Assembly: GCF_021390935.1 (NCBI RefSeq)
Contig: NZ_JAJPUI010000008.1
Span: forward strand, 62,001 to 126,000
From: Streptomyces sp. CC228A
Lineage (GTDB): Bacteria; Actinomycetota; Actinomycetes; Streptomycetales; Streptomycetaceae
Direction of reading: 5' to 3'
Length of the DNA: 64,000 nt
Positions 7,018 to 15,538 of this stretch are shown one piece after another. Each line of letters begins with the position of its first letter. Position 1 is the first letter of the stretch. A program made the translations under genes and the position numbers. The notes beneath the pieces were generated by a model that worked only from the letters and a program-made list of their open reading frames with translations, had not been told where the DNA came from and did no database searches.

Positions 7018-9192
7018 ATGGTTGATCCGGCAGCGGATGCCCTGTCGCTCCCCGAGGACTGGCCCGCCCATCCGGATCAGAGCCTGTCCCTCAACCGCAT
7101 GGGCAGCTTCGACTGGGACCTCGACGCCGGGCTGATGCACATGGACGAGGTCGCCCTCGACGTGTTCCAGTTGGATCCGGACGAGTACGACGGCAGGCCG
7201 TCGAGCCTGTCGCGGCGCGTGCCGCCCAGCGAGGCCGTCCGGCTCGACGGGATGGTCACCCAGGCCCTCAAGAGCGGCCGCTCCCACTACGGCGCGTACT
7301 TCCGCATCCGCACCCGCGACGGCAGCCTGCGCTGGACCCACACGCAGGGTTTCATCCGGCGCGACGCGAGCGGGCGCCCCCACCGGATCATCGGCATCGT
7401 CCGCGACGCCACGCAGGAGCTCGCCGAGGCCACCGCGCGCCTGGAGGTGGACGTCGAGCGCCGCCGGCTGACCAGCGTCGTCGAATCGACCACGGCCGCC
7501 CTCGCCCACGCCCGTACCGTCCAGGACGTCATCGACGTGCTGAAGGACTCCCACGGACTGGAGCACCTGGGCGCCACCAGCGTCGTCATGGGTCTGCTCG
7601 AAGCCGGCCGCATCCACCTCGTGGCCGACGGCCCCGACGGCTCGTTCGTGCCCGGCACCCGCTACACCCGGGTGGAGGAGCCGTACCCGATGAGCGAGGT
7701 CATCCGCACGCTCGCCCCCCGCTTCATCGAGTCGCCCGAGGACTTCGCCGCCTCGTACCCGCTGCTCTGGCCGCACATCACCGACCTCGGCATCACCGCG
7801 GCCGCCTACCTCCCGCTCATCGCGCAGGCCCGCCCCATCGGCGCGATCGGCCTGCTCTACAGCGACAAGTCCGGTTTCACCGCCGACGACCGGAACATCC
7901 TCGTGGCGCTCGGCAGCAGCATCGCGCAGAGCATCCAGCGGGCCATCCTCTTCGAGCAGGAGCACGACCTCGCCGAGGGGCTCCAGCAGGCCATGCTGCC
8001 GCGCCGCATCCCCGACGTGCCGGGCGCCCACATCGCCGTCCGCTACCGGTCGGGCCGCCTCGGCCGCGACATCGGCGGCGACTGGTACGACATCATCCCG
8101 CTGCCCGGAGGCCGGGTCGGCGCGGTCATCGGCGACGTCCAGGGGCACGACACCCACGCCGCCGCCGTCATGGGCCAGCTGCGCATCGTGCTGCGCGCCT
8201 ACGCCGCCGAGGGCCACACCCCGGCCACCGCCATGGCCCGCGCCTCCGTGTTCCTGCAGGAACTCGACACCGACCGCTTCGCCACCTGCACCTACATGGA
8301 GGTGGACCTCGCCTCAGGCGTCGTGCAGGTGGTGCGCGCCGGCCACGTGGACCCGCTGCTGCGGGAGGCCGACGGCAACTGCCGCCGCGTCCCCGTCCAG
8401 GGCGGCCTGCCGCTCGGCCTGTCCGCCGAGTTCGGCGCACTCGACTACCCCGTGACCGTCCTCGAACTGGACCCGGGCCAGACCCTGGTGCTCTACACCG
8501 ACGGCCTCGTCGAGCAGCCGGGCGCCGACCTCGACGAGGGCATGCAGTGGCTCACCGCCCGCGTCCGCGGCGGCCCGCAGGACCTCCAGGCGCTCGCGGA
8601 CGACCTGTGCGACGTCGTCGACGAGCGCGGCGGCGACGACGACGTGGCGATCCTGCTGCTGCGCCGCCGGGGCGGCTACACCCCGCAGGCCGGCGGCAGA
8701 CTCCAGCAGCACGTCGCGCAGAGCGATCCGGAGGCGCTGCGCTCCGCCCGCCACATGATCCGCGCGGCCGTACGGGCCTGGGGATGGCGCGAGCAGTCCG
8801 ACGAGATCGAACTGGCCGCCGACGAGCTGATCACCAACGCGCTCCTGCACACCGACGGCGGGGCCGTGGTCACCCTGCGCATGCTGACCGGCCCCGAGCG
8901 GCGCCTCCGGGTCGAGGTCGAGGACCGCTCCAGCGTCCTGCCCCGGCGGCGGGAGACGGGCGAGGACGGCATCAACGGCCGCGGGCTGCTGCTGGTCGAC
9001 CGGCTCGCCGAAGCCTGGGGCGTGGAGTCGCGCGGCAGCGGCAAGTGCGTCTGGTGCGAGTTCGTCCTGCCCGAGCGCACGGCGGCCGCACCGGGCAGGG
9101 CCGCGGGGGCGGCGAGGACCCCGCAGACGGCGGGGACGGCGGGTACGCCCGACACGCCGCAGGCGCGCAGGACGGCGGCCGCGGGCGGCTGA
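7018..9192 (+). CDS. PAS-GAF-SpoIIE (PP2C) phosphatase with C-terminal HATPase domain
   Basis: Soluble signalling protein of 724 aa. A PAS domain covers about residues 20-140 (GSFDWDLDAG, LRWTHTQGFI) and a GAF-like domain about 155-310. A SpoIIE/PP2C phosphatase domain covers about 325-545, with the metal-binding motifs GGDWYDIIPL, VIGDVQGHD, LVLYTDGLVE and GGDDDVAILLL. An anti-sigma-type HATPase domain covers about 570-700 (ELAADELITNALLHTDG, GRGLLLVDRLAEAWG). Such proteins dephosphorylate anti-anti-sigma factors while the kinase domain phosphorylates them, switching an alternative sigma factor in response to a signal at PAS/GAF. The tail after 690 is Ala/Gly/Thr-rich. It stands alone, with no sigma factor adjacent. 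Confidence 0.9.
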   Translation: MVDPAADALSLPEDWPAHPDQSLSLNRMGSFDWDLDAGLMHMDEVALDVFQLDPDEYDGRPSSLSRRVPPSEAVRLDGMVTQALKSGRSHYGAYFRIRTRDGSLRWTHTQGFIRRDASGRPHRIIGIVRDATQELAEATARLEVDVERRRLTSVVESTTAALAHARTVQDVIDVLKDSHGLEHLGATSVVMGLLEAGRIHLVADGPDGSFVPGTRYTRVEEPYPMSEVIRTLAPRFIESPEDFAASYPLLWPHITDLGITAAAYLPLIAQARPIGAIGLLYSDKSGFTADDRNILVALGSSIAQSIQRAILFEQEHDLAEGLQQAMLPRRIPDVPGAHIAVRYRSGRLGRDIGGDWYDIIPLPGGRVGAVIGDVQGHDTHAAAVMGQLRIVLRAYAAEGHTPATAMARASVFLQELDTDRFATCTYMEVDLASGVVQVVRAGHVDPLLREADGNCRRVPVQGGLPLGLSAEFGALDYPVTVLELDPGQTLVLYTDGLVEQPGADLDEGMQWLTARVRGGPQDLQALADDLCDVVDERGGDDDVAILLLRRRGGYTPQAGGRLQQHVAQSDPEALRSARHMIRAAVRAWGWREQSDEIELAADELITNALLHTDGGAVVTLRMLTGPERRLRVEVEDRSSVLPRRRETGEDGINGRGLLLVDRLAEAWGVESRGSGKCVWCEFVLPERTAAAPGRAAGAARTPQTAGTAGTPDTPQARRTAAAGG

Positions 9193-9334
9193 GGGGACCC
9201 TGCAAAGCCCTCCCGGAGGGGCACCCCTGGCGCGCACGGCCGCCCTGGGACCGCCGCCGCGCCGTCGGCTTCCGCCGCCACCCGGCCGTACCGGCCGTGA
9301 GGCGCGCGGCCGCGGACTGCGGCAGGCTGGTGGC

Positions 9335-10195
9335 ATGCCCGAGCTGCCCGAGGTCGAAGCGCTGCGAGAGTTCCTCGACGTCCATCTCGCGGGCAAGGAG
9401 ATCGCCCGGGCCCTGCCGGTCGCGATCAGTGTCCTCAAGACGTACGACCCGCCGCTCAGCGCCCTCGACGGGGCCGCCGTCACGGCCGTCGACCGGCACG
9501 GGAAGTTCCTCGACGTCACCGCGGGCGGCCTGCATCTCGTGGTGCACCTGGCCCGCGCCGGCTGGCTCCAGTGGCGGGACGTCCTGCCCTCCGGACCACC
9601 CCGCCCGGGGAAGGGACCGCTCGCGCTGCGGGTCGCCCTGACCGGTGGCGACGGCTTCGACCTCACCGAGGCGGGCACCACCAAGCGGCTCGCCGTGTAC
9701 CTGGTGCGCGACCCCGCCGAGGTGCCCGGGGTGGCGCGGCTCGGGCCCGACCCGCTCGCCGAGGGCTTCGACCGCGCCGCCTTCGCCGCCGTCCTCGCGG
9801 GGGAGCGGCGGCAGATCAAGGGCGCCCTGCGCGACCAGAGCCTCATCGCGGGCATCGGCAACGCCTACAGCGACGAGATCCTGCACGCCGCCCGCATGTC
9901 GCCGTTCAAGCCGGTCCGGAACCTGACGGACGACGACGTCACCGCCCTCTACGAGGCGCTCCGCACGACCCTCGGCGGTGCCGTCGCCCGCGCGCACGGC
10001 ATGGAGGCCGGACGGCTCAAGGCGGAGAAGAAGAGCGGGCTGCGCGTGCACGGCCGGACGGGCGAGCCGTGCCCGGTGTGCGGCGACACGATCAGGGAGG
10101 TGTCCTTCAGCGACTCCTCCCTCCAGTACTGCCCGCACTGCCAGACCGGCGGCAGACCACTGGCGGACCGCCGCATGTCCCGCCTCCTGAAGTAG
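9335..10195 (+). CDS. Fpg/Nei family DNA glycosylase
   Basis: Base-excision repair glycosylase/AP lyase of 286 aa. The mature N-terminus PELPEVE carries the catalytic proline nucleophile (exposed after Met removal) and the adjacent Glu. GKFLDV holds the beta-hairpin Lys. The helix-two-turn-helix region includes QIKGALRDQSLIAGIGNAYSD, in a family-typical position. A zinc finger at the C-terminus has CPVCG and CPHC pairs. It removes oxidised bases; the exact specificity (formamidopyrimidine versus Nei-like) cannot be settled by eye. It lies downstream of the phosphatase gene with a 142-bp gap and is probably transcribed alone. Confidence 0.9.
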   Translation: MPELPEVEALREFLDVHLAGKEIARALPVAISVLKTYDPPLSALDGAAVTAVDRHGKFLDVTAGGLHLVVHLARAGWLQWRDVLPSGPPRPGKGPLALRVALTGGDGFDLTEAGTTKRLAVYLVRDPAEVPGVARLGPDPLAEGFDRAAFAAVLAGERRQIKGALRDQSLIAGIGNAYSDEILHAARMSPFKPVRNLTDDDVTALYEALRTTLGGAVARAHGMEAGRLKAEKKSGLRVHGRTGEPCPVCGDTIREVSFSDSSLQYCPHCQTGGRPLADRRMSRLLK

Positions 10196-10249
10196 GCCGG
10201 GCCCTCCACACCGGGGCAGTGCCGGGCCGGGCCGCCGGCGCACTCCAAC

Positions 10250-10640
10250 CTGGGTGCGGGCGCCGCGCCGCGGACCTGCCGTGGGCACCGCGCCTCCCGG
10301 ACGCGCCCGGCCTTCGCGTGTGGTCATGCGCCCGCCTGTGGCGCCGCGCCAGCCGGGTGCGCGCGGTCCTCGCGCGTGGTGGTGCGCCTGCTTGCGGGTG
10401 TGGTGCCGGCCGGTTGCGTGTGCGTGCCGTGCGGGGCGTCGCGCCTGCGAGGGTGTGCCCGGTATCGGCCCGTGGCTGTGCGCCTGCCTGCGGGTGTCGT
10501 GCCCGCCGGTCGCGCGTGTGCCGCCTCCCTGCGTGTGCCGCCTCCGCGCGTGTCCTGCCCGTCGGGGCGCCGTGCCCGCTGCCCGCGCGTGTCCTGCCGT
10601 CGGGTGCCGTGCCCGCTGCCCGCTGCTCGCGCGCGCCCGC
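10250..10640. repeat. Degenerate GC-rich repeat tract
   Basis: The 568-bp space between the glycosylase gene and the zinc-finger gene is filled with drifting repeats. A block of about 40 bp at 10382-10421 recurs with changes at 10477-10520; both contain TGCGCCTGC and TGCGGGTGT. CCGTGCCCGCTGCCC recurs near 10570 and 10606, and GCGTGTCCTGCC near 10547 and 10587. Codon bias is poor in all frames, so it is treated as non-coding. Confidence 0.6.
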
Positions 10641-10763
10641 CTTGCGGGGCGTACGCCCCTGCGGGCGGTCCAGCGGGCCGCAACCCGCGCCCTCGCCTCT
10701 GCACCCGGGCGGCGCCCCGGCCGCCCTGCCGCCAGGGCTTCCGCCCCGCCACGCACCGCGGCG

Positions 10764-11060
10764 TCACCCGCGGGTGCGGCGGCCGCAGCGGTGCAGCCAG
10801 CGGCGTACCCGCACTGCGCGCCGCCGCCCGCCCCCGCCGCGGCGGCCCCGCTCCGCGGGAGCCGGGCGGGCGCGGTGCGACGCGGGCGGGTCCAGCGGGG
10901 CCCGCCCCGTCAGCTGGGCGAGCGCCGACGCCACCTCGCCCAGCTCCACCAGGCGCAGCGCGCACGGATCGCACCGGGCGACGTGCTCCGCGCAGCACAG
11001 GGCGTCGTACGGCTCCAGGACGCCGAGGGCGTAGGCGCCCACTGCCGTGTGCTGGTCCAT
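10764..11060 (-). CDS. Truncated zinc-finger anti-sigma-factor-like protein
   Basis: The first 45 residues from ATG 11060 (MDQHTAVGAYALGVLEPYDA, then EHVARCDPC) match the zf-HC2 domain of ECF anti-sigma factors, including the H-x3-C-x2-C zinc motif. A normal family member continues with a linker, a membrane helix and an extracytoplasmic domain. Here, after about residue 55, the sequence becomes Arg/Gly-rich with no hydrophobic helix and runs into the repeat tract. No other minus-strand frame supplies the missing part, so it looks like a genuine 3' truncation rather than a single frameshift. No sigma gene is adjacent; the nearest is at 17420-18001. Possibly a soluble remnant or a decaying gene. 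Confidence 0.5.
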   Translation of the reverse strand: MDQHTAVGAYALGVLEPYDALCCAEHVARCDPCALRLVELGEVASALAQLTGRAPLDPPASHRARPAPAERGRRGGGGRRRAVRVRRWLHRCGRRTRG

Positions 11061-11136
11061 GGCACCCCCCGCTCCGTCCCGCTCCCGCACCGACCCGTAC
11101 GTACGGCGGACGCTTCTCGCTCAACGGGCCCCCGCC

Positions 11137-11152
11137 TACACTCCGCACCATG
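11137..11152 (+). promoter_or_regulatory. -10 box of a likely leaderless transcript
   Basis: TACACT (11137-11142) is followed by exactly seven bases and then ATG 11150. No ribosome site precedes the ATG. The spacing places the transcription start on the initiation codon, a frequent arrangement in Streptomyces. Confidence 0.55.
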
Positions 11153-11899
11153 CTGCGCGTACTGGCCGTCGACGACGAGGCACCCGCCCTGGAGGAGCTG
11201 CTCTACCTGCTCCGCTCCGACCCCCGGGTACGCAGCGCGGAAGGCGCCACCGGCGCCACCGAGGCCCTGCGCCGCATCGGCCTGGCCCTGGAGGCGGGGC
11301 CCGACGGGGAGGACGCCGTCGACGTGGTCTTCCTCGACATCCACATGGCGGGGCTGACCGGACTGGACGTGGCCCGGCTGCTCGCCGGGTTCGCGAAGCC
11401 GCCGCTGGTCGTGTTCGTCACCGCCCACGAGGGCTTCGCCGTGCAGGCCTTCGACCTGAAGGTCGTCGACTACGTCCTCAAGCCGGTCCGCAGGGAGCGC
11501 CTGGCGGAGGCCGTGCGGCGGGTCAGCGACCTGGCACGGCCCCCGGCGCCGGCGGGAGGCTCCGCCACCGAGCAGATCCCGGTCGAACTGGGCGGCGTCA
11601 CCCGGTTCGTCCCGATCGACGACATCGCCTACGTCGAGGCGCACGGCGACTACGCGCGGCTGCACACCGACGGCGGGAGCCACCTCGTCCGCATCCCGCT
11701 GTCCACCCTGGAGGAGCGGTGGGCGCCGCACGGCTTCGTCCGCATCCACCGGCGCCACCTCGTCGCCCTCGGCCGTATCGACGAACTGCGGCTCGACGGC
11801 GGCGCCACCACCGTGCGCGTCGGCAGCGCCGAGCTGTCCGTCAGCCGGCGCCACGCACGCCAGCTCCGGGACCTGCTGATACGGCGGGTACACGGCTGA
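11150..11899 (+). CDS. LytTR-family response regulator
   Basis: Two-component response regulator of 249 aa. The receiver domain (1-120) has acidic residues D8/D9, the phospho-acceptor D63 in VFLDIHM and the conserved Lys in YVLKPVR. The C-terminal LytTR DNA-binding domain spans about 148-245 (IAYVEAHGDYARLHT, FVRIHRRHLVAL). Its partner is the LytS-type kinase at 14104, with a small membrane protein and a sodium/solute symporter between them. This layout resembles nutrient-sensing LytS/LytTR systems that switch uptake of small organic acids. The transcript is probably leaderless (see 11137). Confidence 0.9.
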   Translation: MLRVLAVDDEAPALEELLYLLRSDPRVRSAEGATGATEALRRIGLALEAGPDGEDAVDVVFLDIHMAGLTGLDVARLLAGFAKPPLVVFVTAHEGFAVQAFDLKVVDYVLKPVRRERLAEAVRRVSDLARPPAPAGGSATEQIPVELGGVTRFVPIDDIAYVEAHGDYARLHTDGGSHLVRIPLSTLEERWAPHGFVRIHRRHLVALGRIDELRLDGGATTVRVGSAELSVSRRHARQLRDLLIRRVHG

Positions 11900-11980
11900 C
11901 CGGTGAGCCCACGGCCGCGCGGACCGGCCGGGGCCTTGCCCCTACCTTCCGGTGAGGGCGGCTGCGTAGACTCCACGCTG

Positions 11981-12385
11981 ATGTCCCCAGAGCGCCCCCG
12001 ACCGCCCGCGGCCCCGCCGCGCCGCGAGACCGTCACCGGGGTGCCGCGTGCCAGGCGGCGCCCGCCGCGCCACGCGCCCGCCCGGTCCGAGATCAGCGAG
12101 CAGACGACGCTGGGCCACACCTACGTCCGCTCCCTGATACGCAGCCAGCTGCGGGCCGCACTGACCGCGCTGGCCGTCCTCGCCCTCGCCGCCGGGACGC
12201 TGCCGCTGCTGCTCGTCCTCCCCAAGGCCCTGTCCGGCCGCGGCCCCGCCCCCGCCGCCGAACTCGTCGTCTGGGCCGTCCTCGGTGTCGCCGTCCACCC
12301 CGCCATGTGGCTCGTCGCCCGCTGGTACGTGCGCCGCGCCGAGCGCAACGAGCGCGACTTCACCCGCCTCGTCGAAGGCAGGTGA
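11981..12385 (+). CDS. Small two-helix membrane protein (DUF485-like position)
   Basis: Protein of 134 aa with a basic Pro/Arg-rich cytoplasmic N-terminus and two hydrophobic helices, about 75-98 (AALTALAVLALAAGTLPLLL) and 108-127 (ELVVWAVLGVAVHPAMWLVA), ending in a charged tail. It sits directly before the symporter, the position held by the DUF485 protein YjcH next to acetate permease ActP, so an accessory role for the transporter is reasonable. ATG 11981 is chosen because TAGACT (11967-11972) lies eight bases upstream, a leaderless layout; an upstream in-frame start at 11903 has poor codon bias. Confidence 0.7.
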   Translation: MSPERPRPPAAPPRRETVTGVPRARRRPPRHAPARSEISEQTTLGHTYVRSLIRSQLRAALTALAVLALAAGTLPLLLVLPKALSGRGPAPAAELVVWAVLGVAVHPAMWLVARWYVRRAERNERDFTRLVEGR

Positions 12386-12394
12386 CCCGCCCCG

Positions 12395-14107
12395 GTGAAC
12401 CAGGCCTACGCCGTCGTCGCCGTCGCCGGGGTCGTCCTCGCCACCGTCCTCATCGGCGCGCTGGGGCTGCGGATCTCCCGCACCACCTCCGACTTCTACG
12501 TCGCCTCCCGCACGGTCGGCCCGCGCCTCAACGCCGCCGCGATCAGCGGCGAGTACCTGTCCGCCGCGTCCTTCCTCGGCATCGCCGGGCTCGTCCTGAT
12601 CCAGGGACCCGACCTGCTGTGGTACCCGGTCGGCTACACCGCCGGGTACCTCGTGCTGCTCGTCCTCGTCGCCGCCCCGCTGCGCCGCTCCGGCGCCTAC
12701 ACCCTGTCCGACTTCGCGGAGGCCCGCCTGGAGTCGCCGTACGTCCGGCGCCTCTCCGGGCTCCTCGTCGTCGGGGTCGGCTGGCTCTACCTGCTGCCGC
12801 AGCTCCAGGGCGCGGGGCTGACGCTGGGGACGGTGACCGGCGCTCCCGAATGGCTCGGCGGGCTGCTCGTCGCGGTCGTCGTCACGGGCGCGGTCGCCGC
12901 GGGCGGCATGCGCAGCATCACGTTCGTCCAGGCGTTCCAGTACTGGCTGAAACTCACGGCGCTCCTCGTGCCCGCGCTGTTCCTCGTCGCCGCCTGGTGC
13001 GCGGACGACGCCCCGCGCGCCCGGTTCGACGCGCCCGCCGTGCTGCGCGAGCACACCACCGTGCGGCTCGACGACACCGTACGGGTCTCGCTCGACGCCC
13101 CGCTGACGGTGACCGTGACCGGCAGCGTCGACACCGCCGCATACCACGGTGAACGCGTCACCCTCGCCGAGGGCCTCCACCGCGTGGAGGCCGGCACCAC
13201 CCTCGGCTTCGCCCCCGGGACCCCCGTACCCGAGCGCGCCCCCGGCGACGGCGACCCCCTCGGCTGGTCCAGCGCGCTGACCGGCGACCACGACGGGCGC
13301 AGGCTGTACGCCACGTACGGACTGATCCTCGCCACCTTCCTCGGCACCATGGGGCTGCCGCACGTCGCCGTCCGCTTCTACACCAGCCCCGACGGGCGCA
13401 CCGCGCGCCGCACCACCCTCGTCGTCCTCGGCCTCGTCGGCGTCTTCTACCTGCTGCCGCCGGTGTACGGCGCCCTCGGCCGCATCTACGCCCCCGAACT
13501 CGCCCTGACCGGCGCCGCCGACGCCGCCGTCCTCGTCCTGCCCGACCGCGTGGTCGGCGGACTCGCCGGGGACCTCCTCGGCGCGCTGCTCGCCGGCGGC
13601 GCCTTCGCCGCGTTCCTGTCGACGGCGTCCGGCCTCACCATGTCGGTCGCCGGGGTGCTCAGCCAGGACGTCCTGCCGTCCCGCGGGGTGCGCCACTTCC
13701 GGCTCGCCACACCGCTGGCGATGGCCGTGCCGCTGGGGCTCGGCGCCTCCGCCGCGCACGTGCCGGTGGCCGACGCGGTCGGGCTGGCGTTCGCCGTGTC
13801 GGCGTCGTCGTTCTGCCCGCTGCTCGTCCTCGGCATCTGGTGGCGCCGGCTCACCCCGCCCGGCGCGGTCGCGGGCCTCCTCACCGGCGGCGGCGCCGCC
13901 CTCGCCGCCGTGCTGGCCACCCGCGCCGGACTCGCCCCCGGCGGCTGGCCGCACACCCTCATGGCGTGGCCCGCCGTGTGGTCCGTGCCGCTCGGCTTCG
14001 CCACCATGGTCGCCGTGTCCCTCGCCACGCCCCGGCACATCCCGCCCGGCACCCCGGCGATCCTCGCCCGGCTGCACCTGCCGGAAGGGCTGGTGGGCCG
14101 CACGTGA
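12395..14107 (+). CDS. Sodium/solute symporter (SSS family, acetate/organic-acid type)
   Basis: Permease of 570 aa with about 13 hydrophobic helices. The N-terminal signature DFYVASRTVGPRLNAAAISGEYLSAASFLG, here abbreviated to its start DFYVASRTVG and end EYLSAASFLG, is typical of cation/acetate symporters such as ActP and MctC. An unusual external insertion of about 110 residues between helices near 215-325 is rich in Asp, Thr and Val and beta-like, as in ActP relatives. It starts at GTG 12395, ten bases after the small membrane protein. Its stop overlaps the kinase start by four bases (GTGA), so transporter and sensor are translationally coupled. The substrate is likely acetate, pyruvate or a similar monocarboxylate, but this is inference. 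Confidence 0.9.
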   Translation: MNQAYAVVAVAGVVLATVLIGALGLRISRTTSDFYVASRTVGPRLNAAAISGEYLSAASFLGIAGLVLIQGPDLLWYPVGYTAGYLVLLVLVAAPLRRSGAYTLSDFAEARLESPYVRRLSGLLVVGVGWLYLLPQLQGAGLTLGTVTGAPEWLGGLLVAVVVTGAVAAGGMRSITFVQAFQYWLKLTALLVPALFLVAAWCADDAPRARFDAPAVLREHTTVRLDDTVRVSLDAPLTVTVTGSVDTAAYHGERVTLAEGLHRVEAGTTLGFAPGTPVPERAPGDGDPLGWSSALTGDHDGRRLYATYGLILATFLGTMGLPHVAVRFYTSPDGRTARRTTLVVLGLVGVFYLLPPVYGALGRIYAPELALTGAADAAVLVLPDRVVGGLAGDLLGALLAGGAFAAFLSTASGLTMSVAGVLSQDVLPSRGVRHFRLATPLAMAVPLGLGASAAHVPVADAVGLAFAVSASSFCPLLVLGIWWRRLTPPGAVAGLLTGGGAALAAVLATRAGLAPGGWPHTLMAWPAVWSVPLGFATMVAVSLATPRHIPPGTPAILARLHLPEGLVGRT

Positions 14108-15330
14108 CCGGCATGCTCGCCGCCGCGCTCGCCGCGTCCTGCACCCTGCTGCTCGCCGCCGGGTACGCCCTCGGGCGGCTCACCGCGCGGCGCGGCGGGG
14201 CCGACGGGCGCGACCTCGGCACGCCCGTGGAGCGCGCCACCTTCCACACCCTGCACACCGCCTCCCTGGCCGCGCCGCCGCTGCGGGCCGGGCTCACCGA
14301 GGACACCGCCCGCAAGGCGGCCAGGCGGCTGCGCACGCTCCTCGGCACGGAGGCGCTCGCCCTCACCGACCGCACCGCCGTCCTCGGCTGGGACGGACCG
14401 GGGCGCGCCCACCACGCGGAGCAGGTCATGGAAGGCGTCGCGGAGGTGCTGGAGTCGGGCCGCGGCCGCAGTGTGCGGGCCGCCTGCGACGATCCCGGCT
14501 GTCCTTTGCGCTGGGCTGTCATCGCCCCCCTCACCGCCGACGACGGCGTCCTCGGCGCGCTCGTGGCCTACGGTTCCCGGGAGTCCGCCGTGCTCGCCCG
14601 GGCCGCGACCGAGCTGGCCCGCTGGGTGTCCGTGCAACTGGAGCTGGCCGAGCTGGACCGGTCCCGCACCCGGCTGATGGAGGCCGAGATCCGCGCACTG
14701 CGCGCCCAGATCTCCCCGCACTTCGTGTACAACTCGCTGGCCGCCATCGCCTCGTTCGTGCGCACCGACCCGGAGCGGGCCCGGGAACTGCTGCTGGAGT
14801 TCGCCGACTTCACGCGCTACTCCTTCCGCAGGCACGGCGAGTTCGCCCAGCTCGCCGACGAGCTGCGGGCCGTCGAGCAGTACCTCGCCCTGGCCGGGGC
14901 CCGCTTCGGGGACCGGCTCCAGGTCACCCTGCAGGTCGCGCCGGAGGTGCTGCCGGTCAGCCTGCCCTTCCTGTGCCTCCAGCCGCTCGTGGAGAACGCC
15001 GTCAAGCACGGTCTGGAGGACTCCCGCACCACCTGCAGGATCACCATCGCCGCGCGGGACGCGGGCGCCGAGGCGGTCGTCACCATCGAGGACGACGGCG
15101 TCGGCATGGACCCCGGCGACCTGCGGGCCGTCCTCGCGGGCGAGCGCCCCCGGTCCTCGGGGATCGGCCTGCCCAACGTCGACGAGCGGCTGCGCCAGGT
15201 GTACGGCGACGACTACGGCCTCGTGGCCGAGACGGGCGTCGGCGCCGGCATGAAGCTCACCGTGCGCCTGCCGAAGTACCACGCGGGCGTGCACCCCGGG
15301 GCGCCTCGGGACACCGGCCCCTGTGCCTGA
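14104..15330 (+). CDS. LytS-type sensor histidine kinase
   Basis: Histidine kinase of 408 aa. One N-terminal membrane helix (about 4-24) is followed by a GAF-like cytoplasmic domain (about 40-185) with a C-x4-C pair (CDDPGC). The His_kinase domain has the phospho-acceptor H206 in QISPHFVYNSL. The ATPase domain contains LQPLVENAVKHGLE, EDDGVGM and SGIGLPNVDERL. With only one membrane segment, sensing is probably cytoplasmic or through the coupled symporter, whose stop it overlaps (GTGA). The partner regulator is the LytTR protein at 11150. A second GTG-initiated frame begins inside its last codons (15323) but is not convincing. Confidence 0.9.
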   Translation: MTGMLAAALAASCTLLLAAGYALGRLTARRGGADGRDLGTPVERATFHTLHTASLAAPPLRAGLTEDTARKAARRLRTLLGTEALALTDRTAVLGWDGPGRAHHAEQVMEGVAEVLESGRGRSVRAACDDPGCPLRWAVIAPLTADDGVLGALVAYGSRESAVLARAATELARWVSVQLELAELDRSRTRLMEAEIRALRAQISPHFVYNSLAAIASFVRTDPERARELLLEFADFTRYSFRRHGEFAQLADELRAVEQYLALAGARFGDRLQVTLQVAPEVLPVSLPFLCLQPLVENAVKHGLEDSRTTCRITIAARDAGAEAVVTIEDDGVGMDPGDLRAVLAGERPRSSGIGLPNVDERLRQVYGDDYGLVAETGVGAGMKLTVRLPKYHAGVHPGAPRDTGPCA

Positions 15331-15538
15331 GAAGGGGACGACCGGGACCCGGCGGCGTGCTCCGCTGGGACCCGCCACCGCGTACGCGGAGGCGCTCGCC
15401 GGGCCGCGCCCGGCCTCCGACGAGGCCCTGCGGGCCGCCGCCTTCGCCCTGACCGCCACCGCCTGCGGCGACGACGGCAGCGGCGCCCCGGCGCTGCCGG
15501 ACCGCGCGGTGGGGCCCGGTGTCCGCCCGGCCCTCGGG

